This document shows, piece by piece, positions 24,620 to 32,581 of a stretch of DNA of 64,000 bases. Numbering within the stretch: position 1 is the first letter of the stretch; each line of letters begins with the position of its first letter. Under the pieces are notes generated by a model. The model did not search any database. It worked only from the letters and a program-made list of their open reading frames with translations, and was not told where the DNA came from. Source of the stretch: Actinobacteria bacterium OV320 (GTDB lineage: Bacteria; Actinomycetota; Actinomycetes; Streptomycetales; Streptomycetaceae); the NCBI GenBank assembly GCA_001298545.1, contig LJCX01000026.1, positions 124,001 through 188,000 on the forward strand. The letters are read 5' to 3'. A program made the translations under genes and the position numbers.

Positions 24620-25105
24620 TTATTCGGGAGCGGGCTGGCTCGCGCCCGCCTCGGGGCTGTCCGGCAGCAGATGGGACAGCACCATCACGCTGATCGTCTT
24701 GCGGATGAAGGGCTCGGACCGGATGCGCTCCAGCACGTTCTCGAAGTGCTCCACATCCCGTGCCCGCACATGCAGCAGCGCGTCCGCCCCACCCGTCACG
24801 GTCATCGCCGCGGTGATCTCCGGATGGTTGCGCGCCACCTCCGCGAGGCGCCTCGGGGGCGCGGCGCCCTCGCAGTACACCTCCACGTACGCCTCCGTGC
24901 GCCAGCCCAGCGCCGACGGCTGCACGGTGGCCGTGAATCCCGTGATCACCCCGGTGTCGCGCAGCCGGTCCACCCGGCGCTTGACCGCCGTCGAGGACAG
25001 ACCGACGGCCGTCCCGATCTCGGCGAAGCTCGTCCTGGCGTTCGCCATCAGAGCGGTGATGATCTTCCGGTCGAGTTCGTCGAAAGGGGCGGGCGTGCTG
25101 TTCAT
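24620..25105 (-). CDS. Lrp/AsnC-family transcriptional regulator
   Basis: 161 residues. N-terminal winged HTH about 8-60 (LDRKIITALMANARTSFAEIGTAVGLSSTAVKRRVDRL), then the RAM/AsnC ligand-binding domain (YVEVYCEGAAPPRRLAEVA, MTVTGGADALLHVRA). These regulators respond to amino acids. Position upstream of ddaH-rocD and the paired palindromes in the gap suggest it controls arginine/ornithine use. The ATG at 25105 (MNSTPAPF) aligns with the family start. Confidence 0.93.
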   Translation of the reverse strand: MNSTPAPFDELDRKIITALMANARTSFAEIGTAVGLSSTAVKRRVDRLRDTGVITGFTATVQPSALGWRTEAYVEVYCEGAAPPRRLAEVARNHPEITAAMTVTGGADALLHVRARDVEHFENVLERIRSEPFIRKTISVMVLSHLLPDSPEAGASQPAPE

Positions 25106-25169
25106 GCGGGCACTGTATCCAGCGCATACGTCCACACCCCGGTGCATGTCCAGTCGTGCGGATCGCCCC

Positions 25170-25184
25170 TACACTCCACCTTCA
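25170..25184 (+). promoter_or_regulatory. -10 element of the LytTR operon, near-leaderless
   Basis: TACACT at 25170-25175 ends 8 bp before the ATG at 25184 with no Shine-Dalgarno between, so the mRNA probably starts at or just before the start codon. No clear -35 is visible. Confidence 0.45.
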
Positions 25185-25948
25185 TGCTGCGCGCCCTCGC
25201 CGTCGACGACGAACGCCCCTCGCTGGAGGAGCTGCTCTACCTGCTCACCGCGGACCCCCGGATCGGCACCGTGGAGGGTGCCGGCGACGCGACCGAGGCG
25301 CTGCGCCGCATCAACCGTGCCCTGGAGTCCGGACCCGACGGCCCCGAAGCCATCGACGTGGTCTTCCTGGACATCCAGATGCCCGGCCTCGACGGCCTCG
25401 ACCTCGCCCGCCTCCTCACCGGCTTCGCGCGGCCGCCCCTGGTCGTGTTCGTCACCGCCCACGAGGACTTCGCCGTCCAGGCGTTCGACCTCAAGGCCGT
25501 CGACTACGTCCTCAAACCCGTCCGCAAGGAACGGCTCGCCGAGGCGGTCCGCCGCGCCGTCGAACTCAGAGCCGCCGAACGGCGCGGCCCCGCTCCGCGC
25601 ATCCCCGTGCACGAGCCCGACCCGGACCACATACCCGTCGAGCTCGGCGGTGTGACCCGCTTCGTCGCCGTCGACGACATCACCCACGTCGAGGCCCGCG
25701 GCGACTACGCCCGGCTGCACACCGACCGCGGCAGCCACCTGGTCCGGATCCCGCTGTCCACCCTGGAGGAGCGCTGGCGGGCCCGCGGCTTCGTCCGCAT
25801 CCACCGCCGCCATCTCGTCGCCCTGCGCCACATAGGCGAACTCCGCCTGGACGCGGGCACGGTGAGCGTCCTGGTAGGCGGCGAGGAACTCCAGGTCAGC
25901 CGCCGTCACGCCCGAGAACTGCGGGACCTGCTGATGAGGAGGCCCTGA
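25184..25948 (+). CDS. LytTR-family response regulator
   Basis: 254 residues. Receiver domain about 1-125 with acidic pocket D8/D9, phospho-acceptor D63 (VVFLDIQMPG), VTAHEDFAVQAF and lysine in DYVLKPV. A LytTR DNA-binding domain follows (about 145-250; ITHVEARGDYARLHT, GFVRIHRRHLVAL). It pairs with the LytS-type kinase gene at the end of the same operon. A symporter and a small membrane protein lie between them, so the regulated or sensed process is likely solute uptake. Confidence 0.93.
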   Translation: MLRALAVDDERPSLEELLYLLTADPRIGTVEGAGDATEALRRINRALESGPDGPEAIDVVFLDIQMPGLDGLDLARLLTGFARPPLVVFVTAHEDFAVQAFDLKAVDYVLKPVRKERLAEAVRRAVELRAAERRGPAPRIPVHEPDPDHIPVELGGVTRFVAVDDITHVEARGDYARLHTDRGSHLVRIPLSTLEERWRARGFVRIHRRHLVALRHIGELRLDAGTVSVLVGGEELQVSRRHARELRDLLMRRP

Positions 25949-25950
25949 CC

Positions 25951-26313
25951 GTGCCCCACCAGGACCCCACCGAGCGGCGCGTCGTCGTCACCGGGCCCGC
26001 CCGTCGTACCCTGCGCGCCTCCGGCTACTACCGGCCGCGTACCGAGATCGACGAGCAGACCACCCTCGGACACACCTACGTCCGCTCCCTGATGCGCTCC
26101 CAACTGCGGGCCGCCCTCGCGGTGTTCGCCGTCCTCACCCTGCTCGTGGGCCCGCTGCCGCTGCTCTTCGCGGCGATGCCCGACGCCCACCGCCTCGAAT
26201 GGGCGGTCCTCGGCTTCTGCCTCTACGCCCCGCTCGTGCTGCTCGCCCGCTGGTACGTGCGCCGCGCCGAACGCAACGAGCGGGACCTCATACGCCTGGT
26301 CGAGGACCGATGA
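25951..26313 (+). CDS. Small two-helix membrane protein, symporter partner
   Basis: 120 residues, GTG start 2 bp after the response-regulator stop. The N-terminal ~55 residues are cytoplasmic, with two membrane helices at about 57-78 and 85-103, then a charged end (RRAERNERDLIRLVEDR). The stop overlaps the symporter ATG. Acetate/monocarboxylate symporters of the ActP type are usually encoded right after a small DUF485-like membrane protein. This gene has the same position and topology, though I do not see a clear DUF485 signature. Confidence 0.75.
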   Translation: MPHQDPTERRVVVTGPARRTLRASGYYRPRTEIDEQTTLGHTYVRSLMRSQLRAALAVFAVLTLLVGPLPLLFAAMPDAHRLEWAVLGFCLYAPLVLLARWYVRRAERNERDLIRLVEDR

Positions 26314-28040
26314 ACTCGGCCTTCGCCGTCCCCGCCGTCGCGCTCGTCGTCGTCGCGACCGTCCTCGTCGGCGCCTTCGGCCTGCGCATCTCCCGCACCA
26401 CCTCCGACTTCTACGTCGCCTCCCGCACCGTCGGCCCGCGCCTCAACGCGGCCGCCATCAGCGGCGAGTACCTCTCCGCCGCCTCCTTCCTCGGCATCGC
26501 GGGGCTGGTCCTGGTCCAGGGGCCGGACATGCTCTGGTACCCGGTCGGCTACACCGCCGGCTATCTGGTGCTGCTCCTCTTCGTCGCGGCCCCGCTGCGC
26601 CGCTCCGGCGCCTACACCCTCCCCGACTTCGCCGAGGCCCGCCTCGGCTCGCAGTCGTCCCGGCGGCTGGCGGGCGCCTTCGTGGTCGGCGTCGGCTGGC
26701 TCTACCTGCTGCCCCAACTCCAGGGCGCGGGGCTGACGTTGACCGTGCTGACCGGAGCCCCCGACTCGCTCGGCGGCCTGATCGTCGCGGTCGTGGTCAC
26801 CGCGATCGTCGCCGCGGGCGGCATGCGCAGCATCACCTTCGTGCAGGCCTTCCAGTACTGGCTCAAGCTCACCGCCCTCCTCGTCCCGGCCCTCTTCCTC
26901 GTCCTCGCCTGGCAGGGCGACGGCGCGCCCCGCGACGCCTTCGGGGAACCGGCCACCTTCCGCGACCAGCGCGTCGTCCGGGTCGACGACACCCTCGACC
27001 TCCGACTGGACCGCCCCCTGACCGTGACGGTGGACGGCCGCGTCGACGGCCGCCCGCACCGGGACGCCGTGCTCCGGCTCCCCGTCGGCACCCACCACAT
27101 CGAGCGGGGCACCCGTCTCACCTTCGCCGAGGGCACCGCCGTCCCCGTCGCCGAGCGCGGCAGCAACGGCGGCATGTCCACCTCCCTCGCCGCCGGCCGC
27201 GAGGAACGCCCCCTGTACGCCACCTACGGCCTGATCCTCGCGACCTTCCTCGGCACCATGGGCCTGCCGCACGTCGTCGTCCGCTTCTACACCAGCCCGC
27301 ACGGAGTCGCCGCCCGCCGCACCACCGTCGCCGTCCTCGCCCTGATCGGCGCCTTCTACCTGCTGCCGCCCGTCTACGGCGCCCTGGGCCGCCTCTACGC
27401 CCCCGAGCTGGCCCTCAGCGGCGACGCCGACGCGGCCGTGCTGCTGCTGCCCGACCGGGTGATCGGCGGCCTCGGCGGCGACCTGCTGGGCGCGCTGGTC
27501 GCCGGGGGAGCCTTCGCCGCGTTCCTGTCCACCGCGTCCGGGCTGACGATGGCCGTCGCGGGCGTGCTCACCCAGGACGTCCTGCCGGCCCGGGGCGTCC
27601 GGCACTTCCGGCTGGGCACCGGCCTCGCCATGGCCGTACCCCTCGCCGCGAGCCCGCTGGTGGGCGGGCTGCCGGTGGCCGACGCGGTCGGGCTGGCCTT
27701 CGCGGTGTCCGCGTCCTCCTTCTGCCCGCTCCTCGTCCTCGGCATCTGGTGGCGACGGCTGACCCCGCCCGGCGCGGCCGCCGGGATGCTGGTGGGCGGC
27801 GGTTCGGCGTTCGCCGCCGTCGCCGCGACCATGGCGGGCTTCCCCGGCACGGGCGGCCTGCACGCGCTGCTCGCCTGGCCCGCGCTGTGGTCCGTACCGC
27901 TCGGCTTCCTCACCATGATCCTGGTGTCCCTGGCCACCCCGGGGCGGGTCCCGGCCGGCACGGCGGCGATCCTGGCCCGGTTCCACCTGCCCGAGGAACT
28001 GAGCACGGAAGAGCTGCGCGCGGCGGAGGCGAAGGCATGA
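26310..28040 (+). CDS. Sodium/solute symporter, acetate/monocarboxylate (ActP-like) type
   Basis: 576 residues with the solute:sodium symporter fold: TSDFYVASRTVGPRLNAAAISGEYLSAASFLGIAG near the N-terminus (sodium site), TLPDFAEARLGSQSSR, and TFLGTMGLPHVVVRFYT, with about 12-13 helices. It most resembles the cation/acetate symporter group. A roughly 100-residue hydrophilic beta-rich segment (about 210-310) is inserted between membrane helices. Start and stop both overlap neighbours (ATGA junctions), so expression is tightly coupled to the two-component genes. Substrate unproven. Confidence 0.88.
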   Translation: MNSAFAVPAVALVVVATVLVGAFGLRISRTTSDFYVASRTVGPRLNAAAISGEYLSAASFLGIAGLVLVQGPDMLWYPVGYTAGYLVLLLFVAAPLRRSGAYTLPDFAEARLGSQSSRRLAGAFVVGVGWLYLLPQLQGAGLTLTVLTGAPDSLGGLIVAVVVTAIVAAGGMRSITFVQAFQYWLKLTALLVPALFLVLAWQGDGAPRDAFGEPATFRDQRVVRVDDTLDLRLDRPLTVTVDGRVDGRPHRDAVLRLPVGTHHIERGTRLTFAEGTAVPVAERGSNGGMSTSLAAGREERPLYATYGLILATFLGTMGLPHVVVRFYTSPHGVAARRTTVAVLALIGAFYLLPPVYGALGRLYAPELALSGDADAAVLLLPDRVIGGLGGDLLGALVAGGAFAAFLSTASGLTMAVAGVLTQDVLPARGVRHFRLGTGLAMAVPLAASPLVGGLPVADAVGLAFAVSASSFCPLLVLGIWWRRLTPPGAAAGMLVGGGSAFAAVAATMAGFPGTGGLHALLAWPALWSVPLGFLTMILVSLATPGRVPAGTAAILARFHLPEELSTEELRAAEAKA

Positions 28041-29260
28041 GCGGGTTCCTGGCGGGCGTCTGCATCGCCATCCTCCCCTTCGTCGCGGCGGGCTTCTGGC
28101 TGGGCCGCCGCACCCCCCGCCCCGAGAACCTCGGCGGCCTCGGCACCCCCGTCGAGCACGCCACCTTCGAGACCCTGCACACCGCCTCGCTCGCCGCGCC
28201 CCCGCTCCGGGCGGGCCTCACCGAGGAGACGGCCCGCAGATCGGCCCGCAGGCTGCGCACCCTGCTCGGCACGGACGCGCTGTGCCTGACCGACGAGACG
28301 CAGGTGCTGGTCTGGGACGGCGTCGGGTCACATCACCGCGCCGAGATCATGGAACGGCTGGCCGGTCCCCTGGAGAGCGGGCGCGGCGAGGCCTTCCGGC
28401 TCACCTGCGAGCACGCCGACTGCCCCGTCCGCTGGGCCGTTCTCGCCCCGCTCACCGTCGACGACCGGGTGCACGGCGTCCTCGTGGCCTGTGCGCCCCG
28501 CGAGTCCGCCGTCCTGGTCCGGGCGGCCGGTGAGGTGGCCCGCTGGGTGAGTGTCCAGCTGGAGCTGGCGGACCTCGACCAGTCCCGTACGAAACTGATC
28601 GAGGCGGAGATCAAGGCACTGCGTGCCCAGATCTCCCCGCACTTCGTCTTCAACTCGCTCGCGGTGATCGCGTCGTTCGTCCGTACCGACCCCGAACGCG
28701 CCCGGGAGCTGCTCCTGGAGTTCGCCGACTTCACCCGTTACTCGTTCCGCAGGCACGGCGACTTCACCACCCTCGCCGACGAACTGCACGCCATCGACCA
28801 CTACCTGGCGCTGGTCCGGGCCCGCTTCGGCGACCGTCTCGCCGTCACCCTCCAGATAGCCCCCGAGGTCCTCCCGGTGGCCCTGCCCTTCCTCTGCCTG
28901 CAGCCGCTGGTGGAGAACGCCGTCAAACACGGCCTGGAGGGCAAGGCCGACCAGTGCCACATCCAGATCACCGCGCAGGACGCCGGCGCCGAGGCCCTGG
29001 TCGTCATCGAGGACGACGGCGCCGGCATGGACCCGGTGGCGCTGCGCCGCATCCTGGCCGGCGAGGTGAGCCCCTCGGGGGGTATCGGTCTGTCCAACGT
29101 GGACGACCGGCTCCGCCAGGTGTACGGCGACGACTACGGGCTGGTCATCGAGACGGCCGTCGGAGCAGGGATGAAGATCACCGCCCGGCTGCCGAAGTAC
29201 CAGCCGGGCGTCCACTCGGCGGCCCGCCTCACCGGTGGCCAGGGCCGGGCCGCGTCATGA
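28037..29260 (+). CDS. LytS-type sensor histidine kinase with GAF domain
   Basis: 407 residues. One N-terminal membrane helix (about 3-22), a GAF-like domain (about 65-195; LLGTDALCLTDETQVLVW, VLAPLTVDDRVHGVLV), then the LytS/YehU-type kinase core: phosphorylated His in ISPHFVFNSL, N-box PLVENAVKHGL, G-box EDDGAGMD and GGIGLSNVDDRL. It is the partner of the LytTR regulator at the head of the operon. The ATG overlaps the symporter stop. Its 3' end overlaps the convergent small gene by 32 bp. Confidence 0.93.
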   Translation: MSGFLAGVCIAILPFVAAGFWLGRRTPRPENLGGLGTPVEHATFETLHTASLAAPPLRAGLTEETARRSARRLRTLLGTDALCLTDETQVLVWDGVGSHHRAEIMERLAGPLESGRGEAFRLTCEHADCPVRWAVLAPLTVDDRVHGVLVACAPRESAVLVRAAGEVARWVSVQLELADLDQSRTKLIEAEIKALRAQISPHFVFNSLAVIASFVRTDPERARELLLEFADFTRYSFRRHGDFTTLADELHAIDHYLALVRARFGDRLAVTLQIAPEVLPVALPFLCLQPLVENAVKHGLEGKADQCHIQITAQDAGAEALVVIEDDGAGMDPVALRRILAGEVSPSGGIGLSNVDDRLRQVYGDDYGLVIETAVGAGMKITARLPKYQPGVHSAARLTGGQGRAAS

Positions 29261-29411
29261 TCATGGCGAACGTGATCAGGCCCAGCACGACCCAGCCGAA
29301 CCACAGCCAGCCGTTGCTGCCGAGCGCCACCGTGTAGGCGGTCACCGCGACGAGTCCGCCGACGGTGAGCACCCCCATGGTCTTCGTGGAACTGTCCGTG
29401 GTACCTGCCAT
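29229..29411 (-). CDS. Small membrane protein (60 aa)
   Basis: 60 residues with two hydrophobic helices (about 12-30 and 34-53): MGVLTVGGLVAVTAYTVALG and WLWFGWVVLGLITFAMIM, then a basic tail. GAAGG lies about 8 nt before the ATG. It is downstream of a CtaG-like gene on the same strand and may be co-transcribed, but I do not recognise a family. It overlaps the 3' end of the opposite-strand kinase gene. Confidence 0.7.
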   Translation of the reverse strand: MAGTTDSSTKTMGVLTVGGLVAVTAYTVALGSNGWLWFGWVVLGLITFAMIMTRPGPGHR

Positions 29412-29470
29412 CGCGACACCTTCCTCGGGGCCGCCCTCCGCAGGGCGCGTCCCTCCATGGTGCCCCGGGT

Positions 29471-30421
29471 TCAGCGCCCCTGTGTGTTGAGCGACGCAAG
29501 ATAGGCGTTGTACGCCTCCAGCTCCTGGTCGCCGTCGCGGTCCGCGGCCCGGTCCTTGCGCTTGGCCTGCCGCTGCTCGGAGCCGTACCACTGGAACAGC
29601 AGCGCGATCAGCACCAGCACGGACGGGATCTCGCTGAACGCCCAGGCGATCCCGCCGGCCGCGTTCTGGTCGGAGAGCGCGTCGATGCCGAGCGAGGCGG
29701 GCGGGTTCTCGAACGTCTCGACCATCGGCTGCGAGGCCATCATCAGCGCGATGCCGAAGAACGCGTGGAACGGCATGCCCGCGAACAGCTCCAGCATCCG
29801 CATCAGATAACCGGGCCGGTCCGGCCCCGGGTCCACGCCGATGATCGGCCAGAAGAACACCACACCGACGGCGAGGAAGTGCACCATCATCGCGAGGTGC
29901 CCCGCCCTGGAGCCCATCAGGAAGTCGAAGATCGGCGTGAAGTACAGCGCGTACAGGCTCGCGATGAACAGCGGGATGGTGAACGCGGGATGGGTGACGA
30001 TCCGCATGTAGCGGCTGTGCAGCAGCATCAGCAGCAGCTCGCGCGGCCCCTTGCGACCCCGCCCTGCGGCCGGCAGCGCCCGCAGCGCCAGCGTCATCGG
30101 CGCGCCCAGCAGGATCAGGATCGGCGACAGCATGCTGATCACCATGTGCTGCACCATGTGCACGCTGAACATGACCATGCCGTAGTCGTTCAGCCGGGTG
30201 CACATGACGAGCCCGATGGTCAGCACCCCGACCACGAACGACACGGTCCGCCCCACCGGCCACGCGTCCCCGCGTCTGCGCAGCCGCAGGACGCCCCAGC
30301 CGTAGAGCCCCAGCCCCACCAGACAGCCGACGAGGAAGAACGGGTCCGCCGACCACTGAAGACCCCGCCCCAGCGTGAACGGCGGCAGATCCATGGTCAT
30401 GCCGTGCCCGCTGTGTCCCAT
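29471..30421 (-). CDS. Cytochrome c oxidase assembly protein, caa3/CtaG family
   Basis: 316-residue integral membrane protein with about seven helices and the CtaG-family conserved motifs: FSVHMVQHMVISMLSPILILLGAP, THPAFTIPLFIASLYALYFTP, HFLAVGVVFFWPIIGVDP and GMPFHAFFGIALM. The N-terminus MGHSGHGMTMD is His/Met-rich, as expected for a copper-handling protein. Probable role: copper delivery to the CuB centre of haem-copper oxidase. The ATG at 30421 has AGGAG 9 nt upstream. Confidence 0.88.
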   Translation of the reverse strand: MGHSGHGMTMDLPPFTLGRGLQWSADPFFLVGCLVGLGLYGWGVLRLRRRGDAWPVGRTVSFVVGVLTIGLVMCTRLNDYGMVMFSVHMVQHMVISMLSPILILLGAPMTLALRALPAAGRGRKGPRELLLMLLHSRYMRIVTHPAFTIPLFIASLYALYFTPIFDFLMGSRAGHLAMMVHFLAVGVVFFWPIIGVDPGPDRPGYLMRMLELFAGMPFHAFFGIALMMASQPMVETFENPPASLGIDALSDQNAAGGIAWAFSEIPSVLVLIALLFQWYGSEQRQAKRKDRAADRDGDQELEAYNAYLASLNTQGR

Positions 30422-30481
30422 GCCGCCGGCTCCTGATTCGTGGGGGGTTGTACGTTTCCTGCCGCCCACAAGAGTAGAGAA

Positions 30482-30509
30482 GCCCCCGGCGACCTCTGTC
30501 ACCGGGGGC
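30482..30509 (-). terminator. Terminator downstream of pfkA
   Basis: GCCCCCGG and CCGGGGGC form a stem extended by GAC/GTC, with one mismatch in about 12 pairs. It lies about 60 bp after the pfkA stop and before the ctaG-like gene, so the two are probably separate transcripts. On the minus strand it is followed by CTTCTCTACTCT. Confidence 0.7.
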
Positions 30510-30568
30510 GAACGGCCCTGTCCCGGGGTGCGGGGCCGGCACGGCGGACCCGCACCCGACCGGACGGA

Positions 30569-31594
30569 CTAGAGCACCGTCTCCGCCTCGGCGTACCGGT
30601 CCTCGGGAACGGTCTTGAGCGTCGCGACCGCGTCCGCCAGCGGCGCCATCACGATGTCCGTCCCGCGCAGGGCCGTCATCTTCCCGAACTCGCCCCGGTG
30701 CACCGCCTCCACCGCGTGCCAGCCGAACCGCGTGGCGAGCACCCGGTCGTACGCGGTCGGCGTGCCGCCGCGCTGCACATGCCCCAGGATGACCGGCCGG
30801 GCCTCCTTGCCGAGCCGGGACTCCAGCTCGATGGAGAGCTGCCGGGCGATCCCGGCGAACCGCTCGTGCCCGTAGATGTCCTTCGCGCCCTCGTCGAAGG
30901 CCATGCTGCCGGCCTTCGGCTTCGCGCCCTCGGCCGCGACGACGATCGCGAACCGCTTGCCCGCCTCGAACCGCTCGCCGACCCGGCGGGCCAGTTCGTC
31001 GATGTCGAAGGGCCGTTCCGGTACGACGATGGCGTGGGCGCCGGCCGCCATGCCGGACTGGAGCGCTATCCAGCCGGTGTGGCGTCCCATGACCTCGACG
31101 ACGAGCACCCGCTGGTGGGACTCGGCGGTGGTCTTCAGCCGGTCCAGCGCCTCGGTCGCGACCCCGACCGCCGTGTCGAAACCGAAGGTGACGTCGGTGA
31201 CGGCGATGTCGTTGTCGATGGTCTTCGGCACGCCCACGATGGGCAGCCCGCTGTCGTACATCAGCTTCGCCGCCTTGAGCGTGCCCTCACCCCCGATCGG
31301 GATGATCGCGTCGAGGCCGAGCTCCGCTACATGGCCCCGGGCCCGCTCCACGCCGTCCCGCAGATGCGAGGGCTGGACCCGGGAGGAGCCGAGGATCGTG
31401 CCGCCGCGGGCGAGGATGCCGCCCACCGCGTCGAGGTCGAGCTTGAGGTAGTCGCACTCCAGGAGGCCCTTCCAGCCGTCCCGGAAGCCGATGACCTCGT
31501 CGCCGTGGTCGGCGACGGCACGGTGCACGACGGACCGGATGACGGCGTTCAGGCCGGGGCAGTCGCCGCCGGACGTGAGGACACCAATGCGCAT
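30569..31594 (-). CDS. pfkA: 6-phosphofructokinase, group III (PfkA)
   Basis: 341 residues with PFK signatures: VLTSGGDCPGLNAVIR, GGEGTLKAAKL, PKTIDNDIAVTD, EVMGRHTGW and GHVQRGGTPTAYDRVLA. At the two phosphoryl-donor positions it has Gly104 (as in ATP enzymes) and Lys124 (as in pyrophosphate enzymes). This mix is known in actinobacterial group III PFKs, and the donor cannot be decided by sequence. The ATG at 31594 is the only start keeping MRIGVLTSGGDC. Confidence 0.93.
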   Translation of the reverse strand: MRIGVLTSGGDCPGLNAVIRSVVHRAVADHGDEVIGFRDGWKGLLECDYLKLDLDAVGGILARGGTILGSSRVQPSHLRDGVERARGHVAELGLDAIIPIGGEGTLKAAKLMYDSGLPIVGVPKTIDNDIAVTDVTFGFDTAVGVATEALDRLKTTAESHQRVLVVEVMGRHTGWIALQSGMAAGAHAIVVPERPFDIDELARRVGERFEAGKRFAIVVAAEGAKPKAGSMAFDEGAKDIYGHERFAGIARQLSIELESRLGKEARPVILGHVQRGGTPTAYDRVLATRFGWHAVEAVHRGEFGKMTALRGTDIVMAPLADAVATLKTVPEDRYAEAETVL

Positions 31595-31626
31595 AGCCCG
31601 AAACAACCTTCTCCACGTGGGCCGGT

Positions 31627-31664
31627 CCGGACCACACTGTCCGGCTCGAATCCCCGCCACCCTA
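31627..31664 (-). promoter_or_regulatory. Likely pfkA promoter with start-site palindrome
   Basis: On the minus strand a -10 TAGGGT lies at 31664-31659. Just downstream, around the expected start, is CCGGAC-N6-GTCCGG (31627-31644). A repressor bound there would block pfkA; no regulator is identified. Confidence 0.4.
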
Positions 31665-31792
31665 GCGGCAGGAGGGGGCGGGGCCGAAGCATGCGTCCGC
31701 CTGCTGGACGCGCCTGCTCACCTGTGCGGATGCACCGTCAGACGGGCTGCTGACGACACCCTGAAAATCAGGTGAACACACGGTCACGCGGA

Positions 31793-31832
31793 CGGCCGCG
31801 CGGCAGCGTCCGCGCAGGCTGCCGCACGGCCG
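31793..31832 (-). terminator. Terminator after gatD
   Basis: A 15-bp stem (one mismatch) with a 10-nt loop begins 3 bp after the gatD stop codon. Arms are CGGCCGTGCGGCAGC and GCTGCCGCGCGGCCG on the minus strand. Confidence 0.8.
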
Positions 31833-31835
31833 TGC

Positions 31836-32564
31836 CTACGCGGGCTGCTGCGCGGACGCGATGCGCTCGTTGCGGAGCGCCTCGTACCAGCGGTCGTCGA
31901 TCGGCGGCAGCGCGTTCACGTCGAGCGCCAGCTTCAGCAGCAGGTCCGCGATCAGCGGGTTGCGGGCGAGCACCGGACCGTGCATGTACGTGCCGAACAC
32001 GGTGTCGTTGTACGCGCCCTCGGTGCCGTCGCCGGTGCCGTTGCCCTTGCCGAGCGAGACGCGGGCGAGCGGGCGGGCGGTCGGGCCGAGGTGGGTGATG
32101 CCCTGGTGGTTCTCGAAGCCCGTCAGCGGGGGCAGCCCGAGCCGCGGGTCGATGTCCCCGAGGACGTCGCCGACACACCGCTCGCCCTCGCCACGCGTCG
32201 TCGTCACGTCCAGCAGACCGAGACCGGGCTCACGCTGGCCGAGGTCGTTGACGAACTCCTGGCCCAGGATCTGGTACCCGGCACACACCGCGAAGACGAT
32301 CGCGCCGTTCTGCACCGCCTGGTACAGGTGCCCGTCCCGGCGCAGCCGCTCCGCCGCGAGGCGCTGCGGCCGGTCCTCGCCGCCCCCGATGAGGTAGATG
32401 TCGCCGGAGGTCGGGATCGGCTGGTCGCTGCGCACGTCGAGACGCGCCACGTCCAGGCCGCGCTGCCGGGCGCGGCGCTCGACGACGAGGGCGTTGCCCT
32501 GGTCGCCGTAGGTGCTCAGCAGGTCCGGGTAGATCCACACCAGCCGCAGTTGGTTGTCGCTCAT
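31836..32564 (-). CDS. gatD: Lipid II isoglutaminyl synthase, glutaminase subunit GatD
   Basis: 242-residue class I glutamine amidotransferase of the CobB/CobQ-like group. Nucleophile Cys94 (FAVCAGYQILG) and His195 (GTYMHGPVLARNP) correspond to the GatD pair. The N-terminus (LVWIYPDLLSTYGDQGN) is typical. GatD releases ammonia from glutamine for MurT, which amidates the D-Glu of lipid II. The gene follows murT by 17 bp on the same strand, and the ATG at 32564 is preceded by a weak AAGGAC. Confidence 0.93.
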   Translation of the reverse strand: MSDNQLRLVWIYPDLLSTYGDQGNALVVERRARQRGLDVARLDVRSDQPIPTSGDIYLIGGGEDRPQRLAAERLRRDGHLYQAVQNGAIVFAVCAGYQILGQEFVNDLGQREPGLGLLDVTTTRGEGERCVGDVLGDIDPRLGLPPLTGFENHQGITHLGPTARPLARVSLGKGNGTGDGTEGAYNDTVFGTYMHGPVLARNPLIADLLLKLALDVNALPPIDDRWYEALRNERIASAQQPA

Positions 32565-32581
32565 GGAAACGTCCTTAGTGG

